Source: Mycobacterium sp. E787 (GTDB lineage: Bacteria; Actinomycetota; Actinomycetes; Mycobacteriales; Mycobacteriaceae). From it: a stretch of DNA of 64,000 nt. Of this stretch, positions 9,001 to 17,286 are shown piece after piece; position 1 is the first letter of the stretch; each line of letters starts with the position of its first letter. Where the stretch lies: positions 1 to 64,000 of the forward strand of contig NZ_LZKL01000062.1 of assembly GCF_001668725.1 (NCBI RefSeq), read 5' to 3'. The translations under genes were made by a program, and so were the position numbers. A model generated the notes under the pieces. The model did not search any database. It worked only from the letters and a program-made list of their open reading frames with translations, and was not told the DNA's origin.

Positions 9001-10080
9001 GACGAGTTCGCGATCCTGCTCACCGAGGGGTCCGACCTCATCGCCGCCCGCGCCCAGGCGGGCCGGCTGCTCGAGGCCCTGAGCGAACCGTTCGCGCTCG
9101 ACCCGATCACCGTGCAGGTCGACGCCCGCATCGCCATCGCGCTCTACCCCGACCACTGTGACCATCCGCAGGAACTGTTGACCCGCGCCGAGATGGCGAT
9201 CCCGCACGCGAAATCGGCCACCAGCAAGATCGCGGTCTACGACTCGGCGTACGAGATGTACCGCGACAACGACCCCAACCTCATCGAGGAACTGCGCGTC
9301 GCGCTGCTCGATGACACCCAGCTGACGGTGCATTACCAGCCCAAGATCAACGCGAGCGACGGCAGCGTCCACAGCGTCGAGGCGCTGCTGCGCTGGCGGC
9401 ATCCCAGCCGCGGGCTGCTGCTCCCGGAGGAGTTCCTGTCCGCCGCCGAACGCGCCGGGCTGATGCGCCAGGTGGCCAACCGCGCCATCAACCTCGCCCT
9501 CAAGCAGGCCCGGGCCTGGCGCGATCACGGCATGCCGCTGCCCGTCGCGGTCAACCTGTCGACCACCAACCTGCTCGACCTCGACCTGGTGAGCACCGTG
9601 GAGGGGCTGCTCCGCACCCACGGCCTGCCCGCCCACTCGCTCATCGTCGAGATCACCGAGAGCGCTTTGGTCGACTCGGCGCGCTCCCGCAACACCGTCG
9701 CGGCGCTGCAGCAGCTCGGCGTGCGCATCTCGCTTGACGACTACGGCACGGGGTGGTCTTCCCTGGCGCGCCTGCAGGACGTCTCGGTCGACGAGCTGAA
9801 ACTCGACCGGGTATTCGTGTCGCGGCTGGCCCAGGACCCGCGATCGGTCGCGATCGTGCGCTCCACGGTGGCGCTGGCCCGCAGCCTGGGCGCCGATCTG
9901 GTCGCCGAGGGGGTCGAAGACGAGGTCACCCTGCGCGCGCTGCGTCGGTACGGCTGCACCATCACCCAGGGATTCGTGCACACCCCGCCGCTGCCGGCGG
10001 ACGACCTGACCGAGTGGATCGCCGTGCACGCGCCCAGCACGAATGCGCGCCGGTCGCAGCAGGCGGGGGTGAAAGACTGA
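6091..10080 (+). CDS. Giant membrane c-di-GMP protein with two sensor-GGDEF modules and an EAL domain
   Basis: 1329 residues, made of two membrane-sensor/GGDEF modules joined and ending in EAL. Module 1 has about eight helices (about 15-320) and a GGDEF domain with intact RLGGDEF (417-421) but no RxxD inhibitory site at the usual upstream position, so it may be an unrestrained diguanylate cyclase. Module 2 has a second helical block (about 570-865) resembling the first and a degenerate GGDEF (SDDEF, 969-973), probably inactive or GTP-sensing. The EAL domain appears complete: EALLRW (1097), VNLSTTN, EITES, DDYGTG, LKLD, AEGVED and TQGF, so phosphodiesterase activity is likely. A GGAG ribosome site precedes ATG 6091. 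I know of no equivalent at this place in H37Rv, so it is accessory here. Net direction (synthesis or breakdown of c-di-GMP) cannot be read from sequence. Confidence 0.92.
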   Translation: MTRWTGNPWRRFGLSARAGWFVVGGYAAGAATILASSIGKWQDAHGTRPVDQLVQVLCVGVAAACAVAATRHAVGRFRFGWLALAVALLGAAGGQVIWAIYHVHSELNNASGRGVAEIVFSSYPAGAMAALVLLSRASRHSPRRLVLDGLIVATSLFVVSWVSVIDKQLRENSGLRLVTLGQVLADIVLTTSALLILSRGRPGDRPSRSLVAGGVATIAVADLATVFHAGVGSYQFNDLADLARVGGLGMLAMAALASVNEPPTEPSGDDQSLSRTRMWLPYLPLLVAAAVGLGNAVGPMAHQPMAGALGILVVAVLARQFVVLLENRRLLSEVAREAFRDSLTGLANRAHFLHRLEQAIARQRRDNIPVAVLCLDLDNFKAVNDALGHPAGDELLVRVAGRLTAALGDTGTIARLGGDEFAVLIEASVEESRAAADRVLDAFGTEIVIDGVPIDVRPSIGFTVATAASNSTVDQLLRNADLAMYAAKREGGQCIRAYVPDLPFPYTFPQVAEPAEPASTEGRAGVDADVTSVPAGAFGTQTKLARSLQPIAAAATSVRELTREAPDGIRWPPITIRIALAALAIGVVTYTMTSVVAPGTAHHPFFVKIVYPALNLSAAALIAARAYRVTADRLAWALIAVGMAVSAVGDIVYAMWVREGQSPSVADPEYLAFYPFVYAGLLLLMRSRLKRVPLPIRLDALVCALAAAAVGVALRAGPIHAAAERVPATVLVGLVYPWGDLILLAVTAGMLPILGWRNESRWGLLVVGFLGFAVADTVYLFETAEGSYRVGTTLDALWPAASLLVAMASWAPSRPSNVPRAPRGLGSYTVPVVCTVVALAVAVVGHNSTLATALAALSLVAVAARFSATFRDVSMLAESHKQAMTDELTNLPNRRSLATALTGLPDSAPAGPLSAAAAPSRRALLLLHLYEFEEISDSIGRHFGDDLLSHVANRLAHCVRHDDLLARVSDDEFAILLTEGSDLIAARAQAGRLLEALSEPFALDPITVQVDARIAIALYPDHCDHPQELLTRAEMAIPHAKSATSKIAVYDSAYEMYRDNDPNLIEELRVALLDDTQLTVHYQPKINASDGSVHSVEALLRWRHPSRGLLLPEEFLSAAERAGLMRQVANRAINLALKQARAWRDHGMPLPVAVNLSTTNLLDLDLVSTVEGLLRTHGLPAHSLIVEITESALVDSARSRNTVAALQQLGVRISLDDYGTGWSSLARLQDVSVDELKLDRVFVSRLAQDPRSVAIVRSTVALARSLGADLVAEGVEDEVTLRALRRYGCTITQGFVHTPPLPADDLTEWIAVHAPSTNARRSQQAGVKD

Positions 10081-10084
10081 CCGA

Positions 10085-11116
10085 TCAGAACAGCTCTTTG
10101 GCCAGCAATTCCAGGGTGTTGACGCGCGCGGGCGCGGTGGCCGGGTCCGTGCCGAGGTGGGCCGACGCTACCGGGTGGACCATCACCTCGTCGACCCCGA
10201 AGCGTCCGGCGAGGGCCCGCACCTGCTCGGCGGCCTCGGCGGGCGTGCCCAGGACGGCACGCTTGAGTCCGCTTTCCACGATGCGCTGCTGATCCGGCCC
10301 GAGCTGGGCCACCTCGGCCTCCTCGACCAGCGGCACCGGGCCGAGCGGCTGGCCCGTTCTCAGTTTGGCCATCATTTGCAGGTTCGGCAGCATCAAAGCC
10401 GTTGCCTCGTCGCGGGTTTCGGCCACCGCGGCGTTGACCGTCAGGAACGTCAGCGGCTCGGGGGTCAGCTTGCTGGGCTTGAACCGGGAGCGGTAGACCT
10501 CGAGCGCCTCCTCGGTGCCCTGGCCCGAGAAGTGGTGCGCGAACACGTACGGCAGTCCCTTCGCCGCGGCAAGGTGCGCGGAGTACATCGACGAGCCCAG
10601 CAACCACAGCCGCGGTTCGCTCGCCGCGGCCGGGGTGGCCTTGAGCCGGTAGTCCCCGGAGCGCAGCGGCACGATCACGCCGCGCGCGCTCATCAGCGCG
10701 GCCACGTCGTCGAGGTAGTCGGGGAAGCGCTCGATGTCTTCGTCACCTCGGCTTCCGCGCATGGCGTACGACGTCACCGGGTCGGAGCCGGGCGCGCGCC
10801 CGATGCCCAGGTCGATGCGGCCGGGCGCGGCCGCTTCCAGCAGGGCGAACTGCTCGGCGACGGCCAGCGGCGCGTGATTGGGCAGCATCACGCCGCCCGA
10901 GCCCAGCCGTACCTGAGTGGTCTGGGCCGCCAGGTAGGCGATCAGAACCGGCGGGCTGGTGGCCCCGACGGACGGCATGTTGTGGTGTTCGGCGACCCAG
11001 TAGCGGGTGAAGCCCAGCCGGTCGGCGGCCTGCGCCAGCTGGACGGTGGCCGCCAGCGCGTCCGCGGTGGTCTGGTCGCTGCGCACCGGGACGAGGTCAA
11101 GGACGGAAAGTCGCAC
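10085..11116 (-). CDS. LLM-class flavin-dependent oxidoreductase
   Basis: 343-residue bacterial-luciferase-like TIM barrel of the MsnO8/YhbW group. Seen: LSVLDLVPVRSDQT at the N-terminus, the AEHHNMPSVGATSPPVL active-site region, GGVMLPNHAPLAVAEQFALL and GRIDLGIGRAPGSDP, all typical of this FMN- or F420-dependent monooxygenase group. The substrate is unknown. The 3' end converges with the c-di-GMP gene at a 4-bp gap, so the two mRNAs must overlap unless termination is very tight. The GTG start at 11116 is the best available but lacks a clear ribosome or -10 signal. The gene is inserted, with the c-di-GMP gene, between conserved backbone genes. Confidence 0.85.
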   Translation of the reverse strand: MRLSVLDLVPVRSDQTTADALAATVQLAQAADRLGFTRYWVAEHHNMPSVGATSPPVLIAYLAAQTTQVRLGSGGVMLPNHAPLAVAEQFALLEAAAPGRIDLGIGRAPGSDPVTSYAMRGSRGDEDIERFPDYLDDVAALMSARGVIVPLRSGDYRLKATPAAASEPRLWLLGSSMYSAHLAAAKGLPYVFAHHFSGQGTEEALEVYRSRFKPSKLTPEPLTFLTVNAAVAETRDEATALMLPNLQMMAKLRTGQPLGPVPLVEEAEVAQLGPDQQRIVESGLKRAVLGTPAEAAEQVRALAGRFGVDEVMVHPVASAHLGTDPATAPARVNTLELLAKELF

Positions 11117-11161
11117 GATGGCGTCAACGCCTTTTCGCGGGCGAACGTTCCCTATCTACGG

Positions 11162-11222
11162 CGAGCAGACGCAAAAGCCCCCGGCGGCTCGGCGTGTCGG
11201 GGGCTTTTGCGTCTGCTCGGCG
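11162..11222. repeat. Palindromic element, copy 1 (22-bp perfect stem)
   Basis: Arms 11162-11183 and 11198-11219 are perfectly complementary (left arm begins CGAGCAGACGCAAAAGCCCC) around a 14-nt loop. The same element recurs at 56234-56299 and 57276-57341, with the loop core TCGGCGTGTC shared. It lies just after the stop of the FAD monooxygenase gene, so it may act as its terminator, but no T-tract follows. Confidence 0.9.
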
Positions 11223-11230
11223 AAAGGCGC

Positions 11231-12349
11231 TCAGTAGTCCTTCAGGGTGATCGAGTTGACGATGCGGTCGAACACCTCCTGCGGGATCGGCGCACCCCCG
11301 GGGATGTTGTCGATCACCAGCCACTGATTGCGCTTGACGTAATCCTGAAATTCCTTCTGGTAGTTGGCGAAACCAGCTTCATGGTCGTCGCCCGCGGCGG
11401 CCAGCTCGCCGGCCAGGATGTAGGCGCCCAGCAGCGCGACGCTGGTGCCCTGGCCCGACAACGGCGAACAGCAGTAGCCGGCGTCGCCGACGAGCGCGAC
11501 CCGTCCCTTCGACCAGCGGTCCATCTTGATCTGCGACATCTCGTCGAAGTAGAAATCGGGCGAGGTCCGCATGTACTCCAGCAGCTGCGGGCGCACCCAG
11601 CCGTCGTCGGCCATCCGTCGTTCCAGCTCGGCGAACTGGGCCTCGGTGTCTTGATAATCGATGCGCAGGTCGGCGTCCACGAAGCCGACCATGGCCCGCG
11701 CCTCGGTGTTGTTCCGCGCGCTGTAGACGCCGGCCATGGTGTTGTCGCCGTAATGCCAGGTCTGCCAGCGGTCCAGGTCGAGGAAGTTGGGCACGGTGAA
11801 GATCGCCGCGTAAGTGCCCAGCCGCTCGATGAACTGCGCCTCCGGGCCGAACACCAGCCGGCGCACGTTGGAGTGCAGGCCGTCGGCGCCGATCACCAGG
11901 TCGAAGCTGCGCGCGGCGGAGCTCTCGAACGTCACCTTGACCGAACTGCCGTCGTCCTCCAGCGCGGCGATGCTGTCGTCGAACACGTATTCCGTGTTCA
12001 GTTTGGTTGCGTCGTAGAGCAATTCGACGAGGTCATCGCGCAGCAGCTCGATGTCGGGGCTGGCGATGAGCCCGCCGGTGGGCGTCAACGTGGTGTCCTG
12101 CGACAGCTCGTTGCCGTCGCGGTCCACCACGGACGCGCCCCGGATCCGGGTCCGCACGTGGTCGGCGGCCGCCCGCAGCATCATGCGCTCCAGCACCGTC
12201 AGCGCCGGACCCCGCACGTCGATGGCCTGGCCACCCGGCCGCAGCCCCGGATGGCGCTCCACCACGGTCACCGAATACCCATGGCGGACAAGCCAATACG
12301 CGACCGTCGTGCCGGCCACGCTGGCACCGGAAACCAGAATATCGGTCAC
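11231..12349 (-). CDS. FAD-dependent aromatic-type monooxygenase (Rv1260 type)
   Basis: 372-residue class A flavoprotein monooxygenase, related to PHBH/TetX-like enzymes that use FAD and NAD(P)H to hydroxylate or epoxidise small molecules. The N-terminal dinucleotide fold has [13 protein letters not shown] (about 7-20), the second FAD motif is [13 protein letters not shown] (about 155), and the third is [19 protein letters not shown] (about 285). The substrate is unknown. The start is GTG 12349, overlapping the udgB stop (GTGA), so the two genes are translationally coupled, as Rv1259 and Rv1260 are in H37Rv. The palindromic element lies immediately downstream. Confidence 0.9.
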   Translation of the reverse strand: MTDILVSGASVAGTTVAYWLVRHGYSVTVVERHPGLRPGGQAIDVRGPALTVLERMMLRAAADHVRTRIRGASVVDRDGNELSQDTTLTPTGGLIASPDIELLRDDLVELLYDATKLNTEYVFDDSIAALEDDGSSVKVTFESSAARSFDLVIGADGLHSNVRRLVFGPEAQFIERLGTYAAIFTVPNFLDLDRWQTWHYGDNTMAGVYSARNNTEARAMVGFVDADLRIDYQDTEAQFAELERRMADDGWVRPQLLEYMRTSPDFYFDEMSQIKMDRWSKGRVALVGDAGYCCSPLSGQGTSVALLGAYILAGELAAAGDDHEAGFANYQKEFQDYVKRNQWLVIDNIPGGAPIPQEVFDRIVNSITLKDY

Positions 12350-13173
12350 GCGATTCCTGCCAGCCTCTTTGCGTTGGTGAAGACGTCGTCGAGCATTGCC
12401 GGAGTCAACCTACCCGTGAACATATTCTGCTGGCTCGGGTGGTAGCAGCCGAGCAATCGCACGCCGGGGTCCAGGTCGGCCACCACGCCGTGGCCGAACC
12501 GCGGCTTGCGCGGGCCGGGCACCCCGGTGAGTCGGAGCGCGATCTGCCAGGCGAACCCGCCCAGGGCCACGATCACGCGGACATGCTCGGACACCAGCCG
12601 CCATTCGGCCTCCAGCCAGGGCCAGCAGGTGTCGCGCTCCGCCGGCGTCGGCGCGTTGGCCGGCGGCGCGCAGCGCACCGGCGCGGAGATCCGAATCCCA
12701 TTGGCGTGCAACCCGTCCGCGGCGTCCACGCTGGTCGGCTGGTTCACCAGCCCGGCCCGGTGCAGCGCCGCGTACAACTGGTCGCCGGAGCGGTCACCGG
12801 TGAACATGCGACCGGTCCGGTTGGCGCCGTGCGCGGCGGGCGCCAGCCCGACGATCAGCAGCCACGGCCGCTCGGATCCCCAGCCCGGCACCGGCCGCCC
12901 CCAGTAGGGCTGGTCGGCGAAGGCCCGTCGCTTGACCGTCGCCACCTCCTCGCGCCAGGTGACCAGCCGCGGGCAGGCCCGGCAGACGCTGATCAGGGCG
13001 TCCAGTTCCGGGATCGACCGGACCTGGCCGCTGAGCGCGACCACGTGGGCGGCGTCGGCGGCCACCGGGGTCCGCGGCGTGGCCGGATCGTCCGGCCACC
13101 CGGTGCCGGGGCCGACCGGAGATCCGAACGTCTGACCGGTACGCGGGTGTGCGAGCACATGAACATCGTGCAT
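12346..13173 (-). CDS. udgB: Family 5 uracil-DNA glycosylase UdgB
   Basis: Removes uracil (and, in known family members, hypoxanthine and other deaminated bases) from DNA during base-excision repair, which matters in a GC-rich genome with frequent cytosine deamination. 275 residues. Motif A is [22 protein letters not shown] and motif B is HPSQQN near the C-terminus. Cys64 and Cys67 (SVCRACPRL), plus cysteines in the RCAPP...DTC segment, are the expected 4Fe-4S ligands. It closely matches what I remember of Rv1259, including the N-terminus [12 protein letters not shown], supporting the ATG at 13173. It is divergent from tap (61 bp between starts) and coupled to the FAD monooxygenase. Confidence 0.95.
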   Translation of the reverse strand: MHDVHVLAHPRTGQTFGSPVGPGTGWPDDPATPRTPVAADAAHVVALSGQVRSIPELDALISVCRACPRLVTWREEVATVKRRAFADQPYWGRPVPGWGSERPWLLIVGLAPAAHGANRTGRMFTGDRSGDQLYAALHRAGLVNQPTSVDAADGLHANGIRISAPVRCAPPANAPTPAERDTCWPWLEAEWRLVSEHVRVIVALGGFAWQIALRLTGVPGPRKPRFGHGVVADLDPGVRLLGCYHPSQQNMFTGRLTPAMLDDVFTNAKRLAGIA

Positions 13174-13234
13174 GAGCGGCGAAATTCGGTGGTTTCGGCC
13201 GTCGGTTTGGCGCTACATTCAGCCGCGATATCCC

Positions 13235-14476
13235 ATGAAAAGCGGCGGCCCGGCATTCCTGATCCTGTTCGCCACGTTGACGGCGACCGCCGGTACCGGC
13301 ATCTCGATAGTCGCTTTCCCGTGGCTGGCCCTGCAGCACCACGACAGCGCCAAGGACGCGTCCCTCGTCGCCGCCGCCATGACGGTGCCGCTGGTGTTCG
13401 CCACGCTGGTCGCCGGGACCGCCGTCGACTTCTTCGGGCGCCGCCGGGTATCTCTGGTGTCCGATTCGCTGTCGTGTTCGGCGGTGGCCGCCGTGCCGCT
13501 GACCGCCTGGTTCTTCGGGGCGGCCGCGATCAACGTCGCGGAGTTGGCCGCGCTGGCGTGCTGCGCGGCCGCTTTCGACCCGGCCGGGACGACGGCGCGC
13601 CAGTCCATGCTGCCGGAGGCGGCCGCCCGCGCGGGCTGGTCGCTGGACCGCACCAACAGCGTCTACGAGGCGGTGCTCAACCTGGCATACATCCTGGGCC
13701 CCGGCATCGGCGGGTTGATGATCGCCGCGGTGGGCGGCATCAACACGATGTGGGTCACGGCCGGGCTGTTCGGGTTGTCCTTCCTGGCGATCGGGGCGCT
13801 GCGCCTCGAGGGCATCGGCAGGCCGCACCACGCAACCCGGCCCGACGGCTTGGCGTCCGGCATCGCCGAGGGGCTGCGGTTCGTCTGGAACCTGCGGGTG
13901 CTGCGCACGCTCGGCCTGATCGACCTGGCCGTCACCGCCCTCTACCTGCCGATGGAAAGCGTGCTGTTCCCCAAGTACTTCTCCGACCACCACCAACCCG
14001 CGCAGTTGGGCTGGGCGCTGATGGCGCTCGGGGTCGGCGGCGTGGCGGGGGCACTCGGCTACGCCGTGCTGTCCAAACGCCTGCGGCGGCGGACGGCCCT
14101 GCTGGCCGCGACGCTGACCTTCGGGGCGGCGACGGCCGGCATCGCGTTCCTGCCGCCGCTGCCGGTGATCCTGGCGCTGTGCGGGGTGACCGGCCTGGTG
14201 TACGGGCCGATCCAGCCGATCTACAACTACGTGATGCAGACCCGGGCGCCGCATCACCTGCGCGGCCGGGTGGTCGGCGTGATGACGGGGCTGATGTACG
14301 CCGCGGGCCCGCTGGGCCTGCTGGTGGCCGGACCGCTGGCCGACGCCGCCGGGCTGAGGGTCACGTTCCTGGCGTTGGCCGTTCCCATTGTGGTGATCGG
14401 GGCGGTGTCCTGCGGCCTGCCGTCGCTGCGCGAACTGGACCGCGCGCCGGAGTTGGCGGTCGATTCGGGGCCTTAG
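13235..14476 (+). CDS. tap: MFS multidrug efflux pump Tap (Rv1258c type)
   Basis: 413-residue major-facilitator exporter with 12 predicted helices. Tap proteins in mycobacteria confer low-level efflux of tetracycline, aminoglycosides and other drugs. Seen: GGPAFLILFATLTATAG at the start of helix 1, the conserved loop GTAVDFFGRRRVSLVSD between helices 2 and 3, and further hydrophobic segments to LVAGPLADAAGL. The start is ATG 13235, matching the known Tap N-terminus; a frame open from 13172 would overlap udgB and adds a non-membrane extension. TACATT at 13214-13219 is a plausible -10 box. In M. tuberculosis the gene belongs to the WhiB7 regulon; I see no clear WhiB7 AT-rich motif here. Confidence 0.93.
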   Translation: MKSGGPAFLILFATLTATAGTGISIVAFPWLALQHHDSAKDASLVAAAMTVPLVFATLVAGTAVDFFGRRRVSLVSDSLSCSAVAAVPLTAWFFGAAAINVAELAALACCAAAFDPAGTTARQSMLPEAAARAGWSLDRTNSVYEAVLNLAYILGPGIGGLMIAAVGGINTMWVTAGLFGLSFLAIGALRLEGIGRPHHATRPDGLASGIAEGLRFVWNLRVLRTLGLIDLAVTALYLPMESVLFPKYFSDHHQPAQLGWALMALGVGGVAGALGYAVLSKRLRRRTALLAATLTFGAATAGIAFLPPLPVILALCGVTGLVYGPIQPIYNYVMQTRAPHHLRGRVVGVMTGLMYAAGPLGLLVAGPLADAAGLRVTFLALAVPIVVIGAVSCGLPSLRELDRAPELAVDSGP

Positions 14477-14479
14477 GAT
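14474..14479 (+). promoter_or_regulatory. Leaderless -10 box of the GlcD-like gene
   Basis: TAGGAT ends 6 nt before GTG 14486 and just past the tap stop codon, giving this gene its own promoter in addition to any read-through. Confidence 0.45.
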
Positions 14480-14485
14480 CGGGGG

Positions 14486-15847
14486 GTGGACATGTTGGCC
14501 AGCCTGATCGCCGACCTGCCCGACGGGATGGTGGTCACCGACCCGACCGTCACCGAGGGCTACCGCCAGGACCGCGCCTTCGACCCGTCGGCGGGCAAGC
14601 CGATGGCCGTGGTCCGGCCGCGGCGCACCGAGGAGGTGCAGACCGTGCTGCGCTGGGCCAGCGCCCACCGGGTGCCGGTGGTGACCCGCGGCGCCGGTAG
14701 CGGGCTGTCGGGCGGGGCGACCGCGCTGGACGACGGCATCGTGCTGTCGACGGAAAAGATGCGCGACATCGCCGTCGACCCGGTCACGCGCACGGCGGTA
14801 TGCCAGCCGGGCCTGTTCAACGCCGAGGTGAAGAAGGCCGTCGCCGAGTACGGGCTGTGGTATCCGCCCGACCCGTCGTCGTTCGAGATCTGCAGCATCG
14901 GGGGCAACATCGCCACCAACGCCGGCGGGTTGTGTTGCGTGAAGTACGGCGTCACAACCGATTACGTGCTGGGCATGCAGGTGGTGCTGGCCGACGGCAC
15001 CGCGGTGCGGCTGGGCGGCCCGCGGCTGAAGGACGTCGCGGGGCTGTCGCTGACCAAGCTGTTCGTGGGCAGCGAGGGCACGCTGGGGGTCGTCACGGAG
15101 GTGACGCTGCGGCTGCTGCCCGCGCAGAACACGTCGAGCGTGGTGGTGGCGTCGTTCGGTTCGGTCCAGGCCGCCGTCGACGCGGTGCTGGGAACCGTTG
15201 CGCGGCTGCGCCCTTCGATGCTGGAGTTCATGGATTCGGTGGCGATCAACGCCGTCGAGGACACCCTGCGCATGGACCTGGATCGCTCGGCGGCCGCGAT
15301 GCTGGTGGCCGGCTCCGACGAGAGGGGCCGGGCGTCCGGGGAGGACGCCGCGGTGATCGCCGAGGTGTTCGCGGAAAACGGTGCGACCGAGGTCTTTTCG
15401 ACCGACGACCCGGACGAGGGCGAGGCCTTCATCGCCGCCCGGCGGTTCTGCATCCCCGCGGTCGAGGCCAAGGGCTCACTGCTGCTCGAGGACGTCGGGG
15501 TGCCGCTGCCCAGGCTGGGCGAGCTGGTCGGCGGGATCGAGCGCATCGCCGCGAAGCGGGATCTCATGATCTCGGTGATCGCCCACGCGGGCGACGGCAA
15601 CACCCACCCGCTGATCGTGTACGACCCCGCCGACGCCGCCATGACCGAACGCGCGCATCTGGCGTTCGGCGAGATCATGGACCTTGCCGTCGGTCTGGGC
15701 GGCACGATCACCGGTGAACACGGCGTCGGCCGGTTGAAGCGGCCCTGGCTGGACGGCTACCTGGGCCCCGAGGTGATGGAGCTGAACCAGCGCATCAAGC
15801 GCGCGCTGGACCCGCTCGGGATCCTCAATCCGGGTGCGGCGATCTAG
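14486..15847 (+). CDS. FAD-linked oxidase, GlcD/D-2-hydroxyacid dehydrogenase type (Rv1257c)
   Basis: 453 residues of the VAO/PCMH flavoprotein family; relatives oxidise glycolate, D-lactate or other D-2-hydroxyacids. The FAD-binding PCMH domain (about 40-215) contains VVTRGAGSGLSGGATAL and SIGGNIATNAGGLCCVKYG. The C-terminal FAD-oxidase domain carries HAGDGNTHPLIVYD and TGEHGVGRLK, whose histidines bind the active-site metal in this family. GTG 14486 is preferred over ATG 14492 because TAGGAT lies 6 nt upstream with no ribosome site. It is co-directional with tap (9-bp gap). The exact substrate is not determinable. Confidence 0.9.
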   Translation: MDMLASLIADLPDGMVVTDPTVTEGYRQDRAFDPSAGKPMAVVRPRRTEEVQTVLRWASAHRVPVVTRGAGSGLSGGATALDDGIVLSTEKMRDIAVDPVTRTAVCQPGLFNAEVKKAVAEYGLWYPPDPSSFEICSIGGNIATNAGGLCCVKYGVTTDYVLGMQVVLADGTAVRLGGPRLKDVAGLSLTKLFVGSEGTLGVVTEVTLRLLPAQNTSSVVVASFGSVQAAVDAVLGTVARLRPSMLEFMDSVAINAVEDTLRMDLDRSAAAMLVAGSDERGRASGEDAAVIAEVFAENGATEVFSTDDPDEGEAFIAARRFCIPAVEAKGSLLLEDVGVPLPRLGELVGGIERIAAKRDLMISVIAHAGDGNTHPLIVYDPADAAMTERAHLAFGEIMDLAVGLGGTITGEHGVGRLKRPWLDGYLGPEVMELNQRIKRALDPLGILNPGAAI

Positions 15848-15867
15848 CCCTTTTCGGCTTTGCGCGT

Positions 15868-15961
15868 CGAGTGTGCGCTGACGGCTTTGGATGGGAGCTG
15901 ACGGCGCGATTTCCTGCGTTTTCCGCGCCCTGGACGCACACTCGAAGCCGTCAACGCACAC
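15868..15961. repeat. Nested inverted repeats after the GlcD-like gene
   Basis: CGAGTGTGCG (15868-15877) pairs perfectly with CGCACACTCG (15935-15944). The overlapping GTGTGCGCTGACGGCTT (15871-15887) pairs with 15945-15961 with one mismatch, so two mutually exclusive hairpins are possible. It may be a terminator or a dispersed mycobacterial palindrome; I recall similar sequences in other mycobacterial intergenic regions. Confidence 0.7.
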
Positions 15962-16044
15962 TGAATGAAGCCAGGTGTGACGTGGTGTGACCCGCATCTG
16001 GCGCGGTCTTGACAACTCACCACCTTATGTCCTACGAATGAGAC

Positions 16045-17286
16045 ATGCCTGCGGTGATGTCTCACGACGCGCCGGTCGCGTTCCGGCTCGCCACCGCCGA
16101 GACCTGGCCGGATCCCTGGCCGATGTACCGGGCGCTGCGCGACCGCGACCCCGTGCACCACGTCGTCCCCACCGGGAGACCCGACCAGGATTACTACGTG
16201 CTGTCCCGGCACGCCGACGTATGGGCGGCGGCGCGCGACCACGAGACCTTCTCCTCCGCGCAGGGCCTGACCGTCAACTACGGCGACCTGGAAATGATTG
16301 GGCTGCAGGATAATCCGCCGTTCGTGATGCAGGATCCGCCGGTGCACACCGAGTTTCGCAAGCTGGTGTCCCGCGGTTTCACGCCGCGACAGGTCGAGGC
16401 GGTCGAGCCCAAGGTGCGCGAGTTCGTCGTCGAGCGCATCGAGAGGCTGCGCGCCGACGGCGGCGGCGACATCGTCACCGAGCTGTTCAAACCGCTGCCC
16501 TCGATGGTGGTGGCGCACTATCTCGGTGTGCCCGAGCAGGACCGGGCGCAGTTCGACGGCTGGACCGAGACGATCGTCGCGGGAAACACCGCGGACGGCG
16601 GGATCGGCGCGGCGCTGGAAACCGTCGGCGAAGCCGTCGGGTCGATGATGGCCTACTTCACCGGGCTCATCGAGCGGCGGCGGACCGAGCCCGAGGACGA
16701 CACCATCTCGCATCTGGTCGCCGCCGGGGTGGGGGCCGACGGCGACATCGCCGGCACCCTATCCGTGCTGGCGTTCACGTTCACGATGGTCACCGGCGGC
16801 AACGACACCGTCACCGGAATGCTCGGTGGCTCAATGCCTTTGCTGCACGAGCGCCCCGACCAGCGGCGGCGCCTGGTCGACGATCCGGGCCTGATTCCCG
16901 ACGCGGTCGAGGAGCTGCTGCGGCTGACGTCGCCGGTGCAGGGACTGGCGCGAGCGACGACTCGCGACGTGACTCTGCACGACACCACCATCCCGGCGGG
17001 CCGCAAGGTTTTGCTGCTGTACGGCTCGGGCAACCGGGACGAGCGCCAATACGGCTCGGGCGCGGGCGAACTCGACGTGACCCGCTGCCGCCGCAACATC
17101 CTGACGTTCAGCCACGGCGCGCATCACTGCCTGGGCGCGGCGGCGGCCCGCATGCAGTCCCGGGTGGCGCTGACCGAATTGCTCTCCCGCTGCCCGGATT
17201 TCGAGGTCGACGAGTCCGGCATCGTGTGGTCGGGCGGCAGCTATGTGCGCCGGCCGCTGTCGGTGCCGATCCGGGTGAACTCCTGA
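16045..17286 (+). CDS. cyp130: Cytochrome P450 CYP130
   Basis: 413-residue soluble bacterial P450. Seen: the I-helix oxygen-activation motif GGNDT, the K-helix ExxR (EELLR), and the heme-binding loop FSHGAHHCLGAA with ligand Cys362. Long stretches (for example TFSSAQGLTVNYG and WSGGSYVRRPLSVP) match what I remember of M. tuberculosis CYP130. CYP130 binds azoles and can N-demethylate dextromethorphan in vitro; its physiological substrate is unknown. ATG 16045 is used; ATG 16057 is a possible shorter start. The stop overlaps the TetR start (TGATG), so the P450 and regulator are co-transcribed, an arrangement often seen for substrate-responsive P450s. Confidence 0.95.
   Translation: MPAVMSHDAPVAFRLATAETWPDPWPMYRALRDRDPVHHVVPTGRPDQDYYVLSRHADVWAAARDHETFSSAQGLTVNYGDLEMIGLQDNPPFVMQDPPVHTEFRKLVSRGFTPRQVEAVEPKVREFVVERIERLRADGGGDIVTELFKPLPSMVVAHYLGVPEQDRAQFDGWTETIVAGNTADGGIGAALETVGEAVGSMMAYFTGLIERRRTEPEDDTISHLVAAGVGADGDIAGTLSVLAFTFTMVTGGNDTVTGMLGGSMPLLHERPDQRRRLVDDPGLIPDAVEELLRLTSPVQGLARATTRDVTLHDTTIPAGRKVLLLYGSGNRDERQYGSGAGELDVTRCRRNILTFSHGAHHCLGAAAARMQSRVALTELLSRCPDFEVDESGIVWSGGSYVRRPLSVPIRVNS

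Noticed and set aside
13172..13234. Longer N-terminus for Tap
   Set aside because: The extra 21 residues overlap the udgB start and are not part of the known Tap N-terminus, which begins at ATG 13235.
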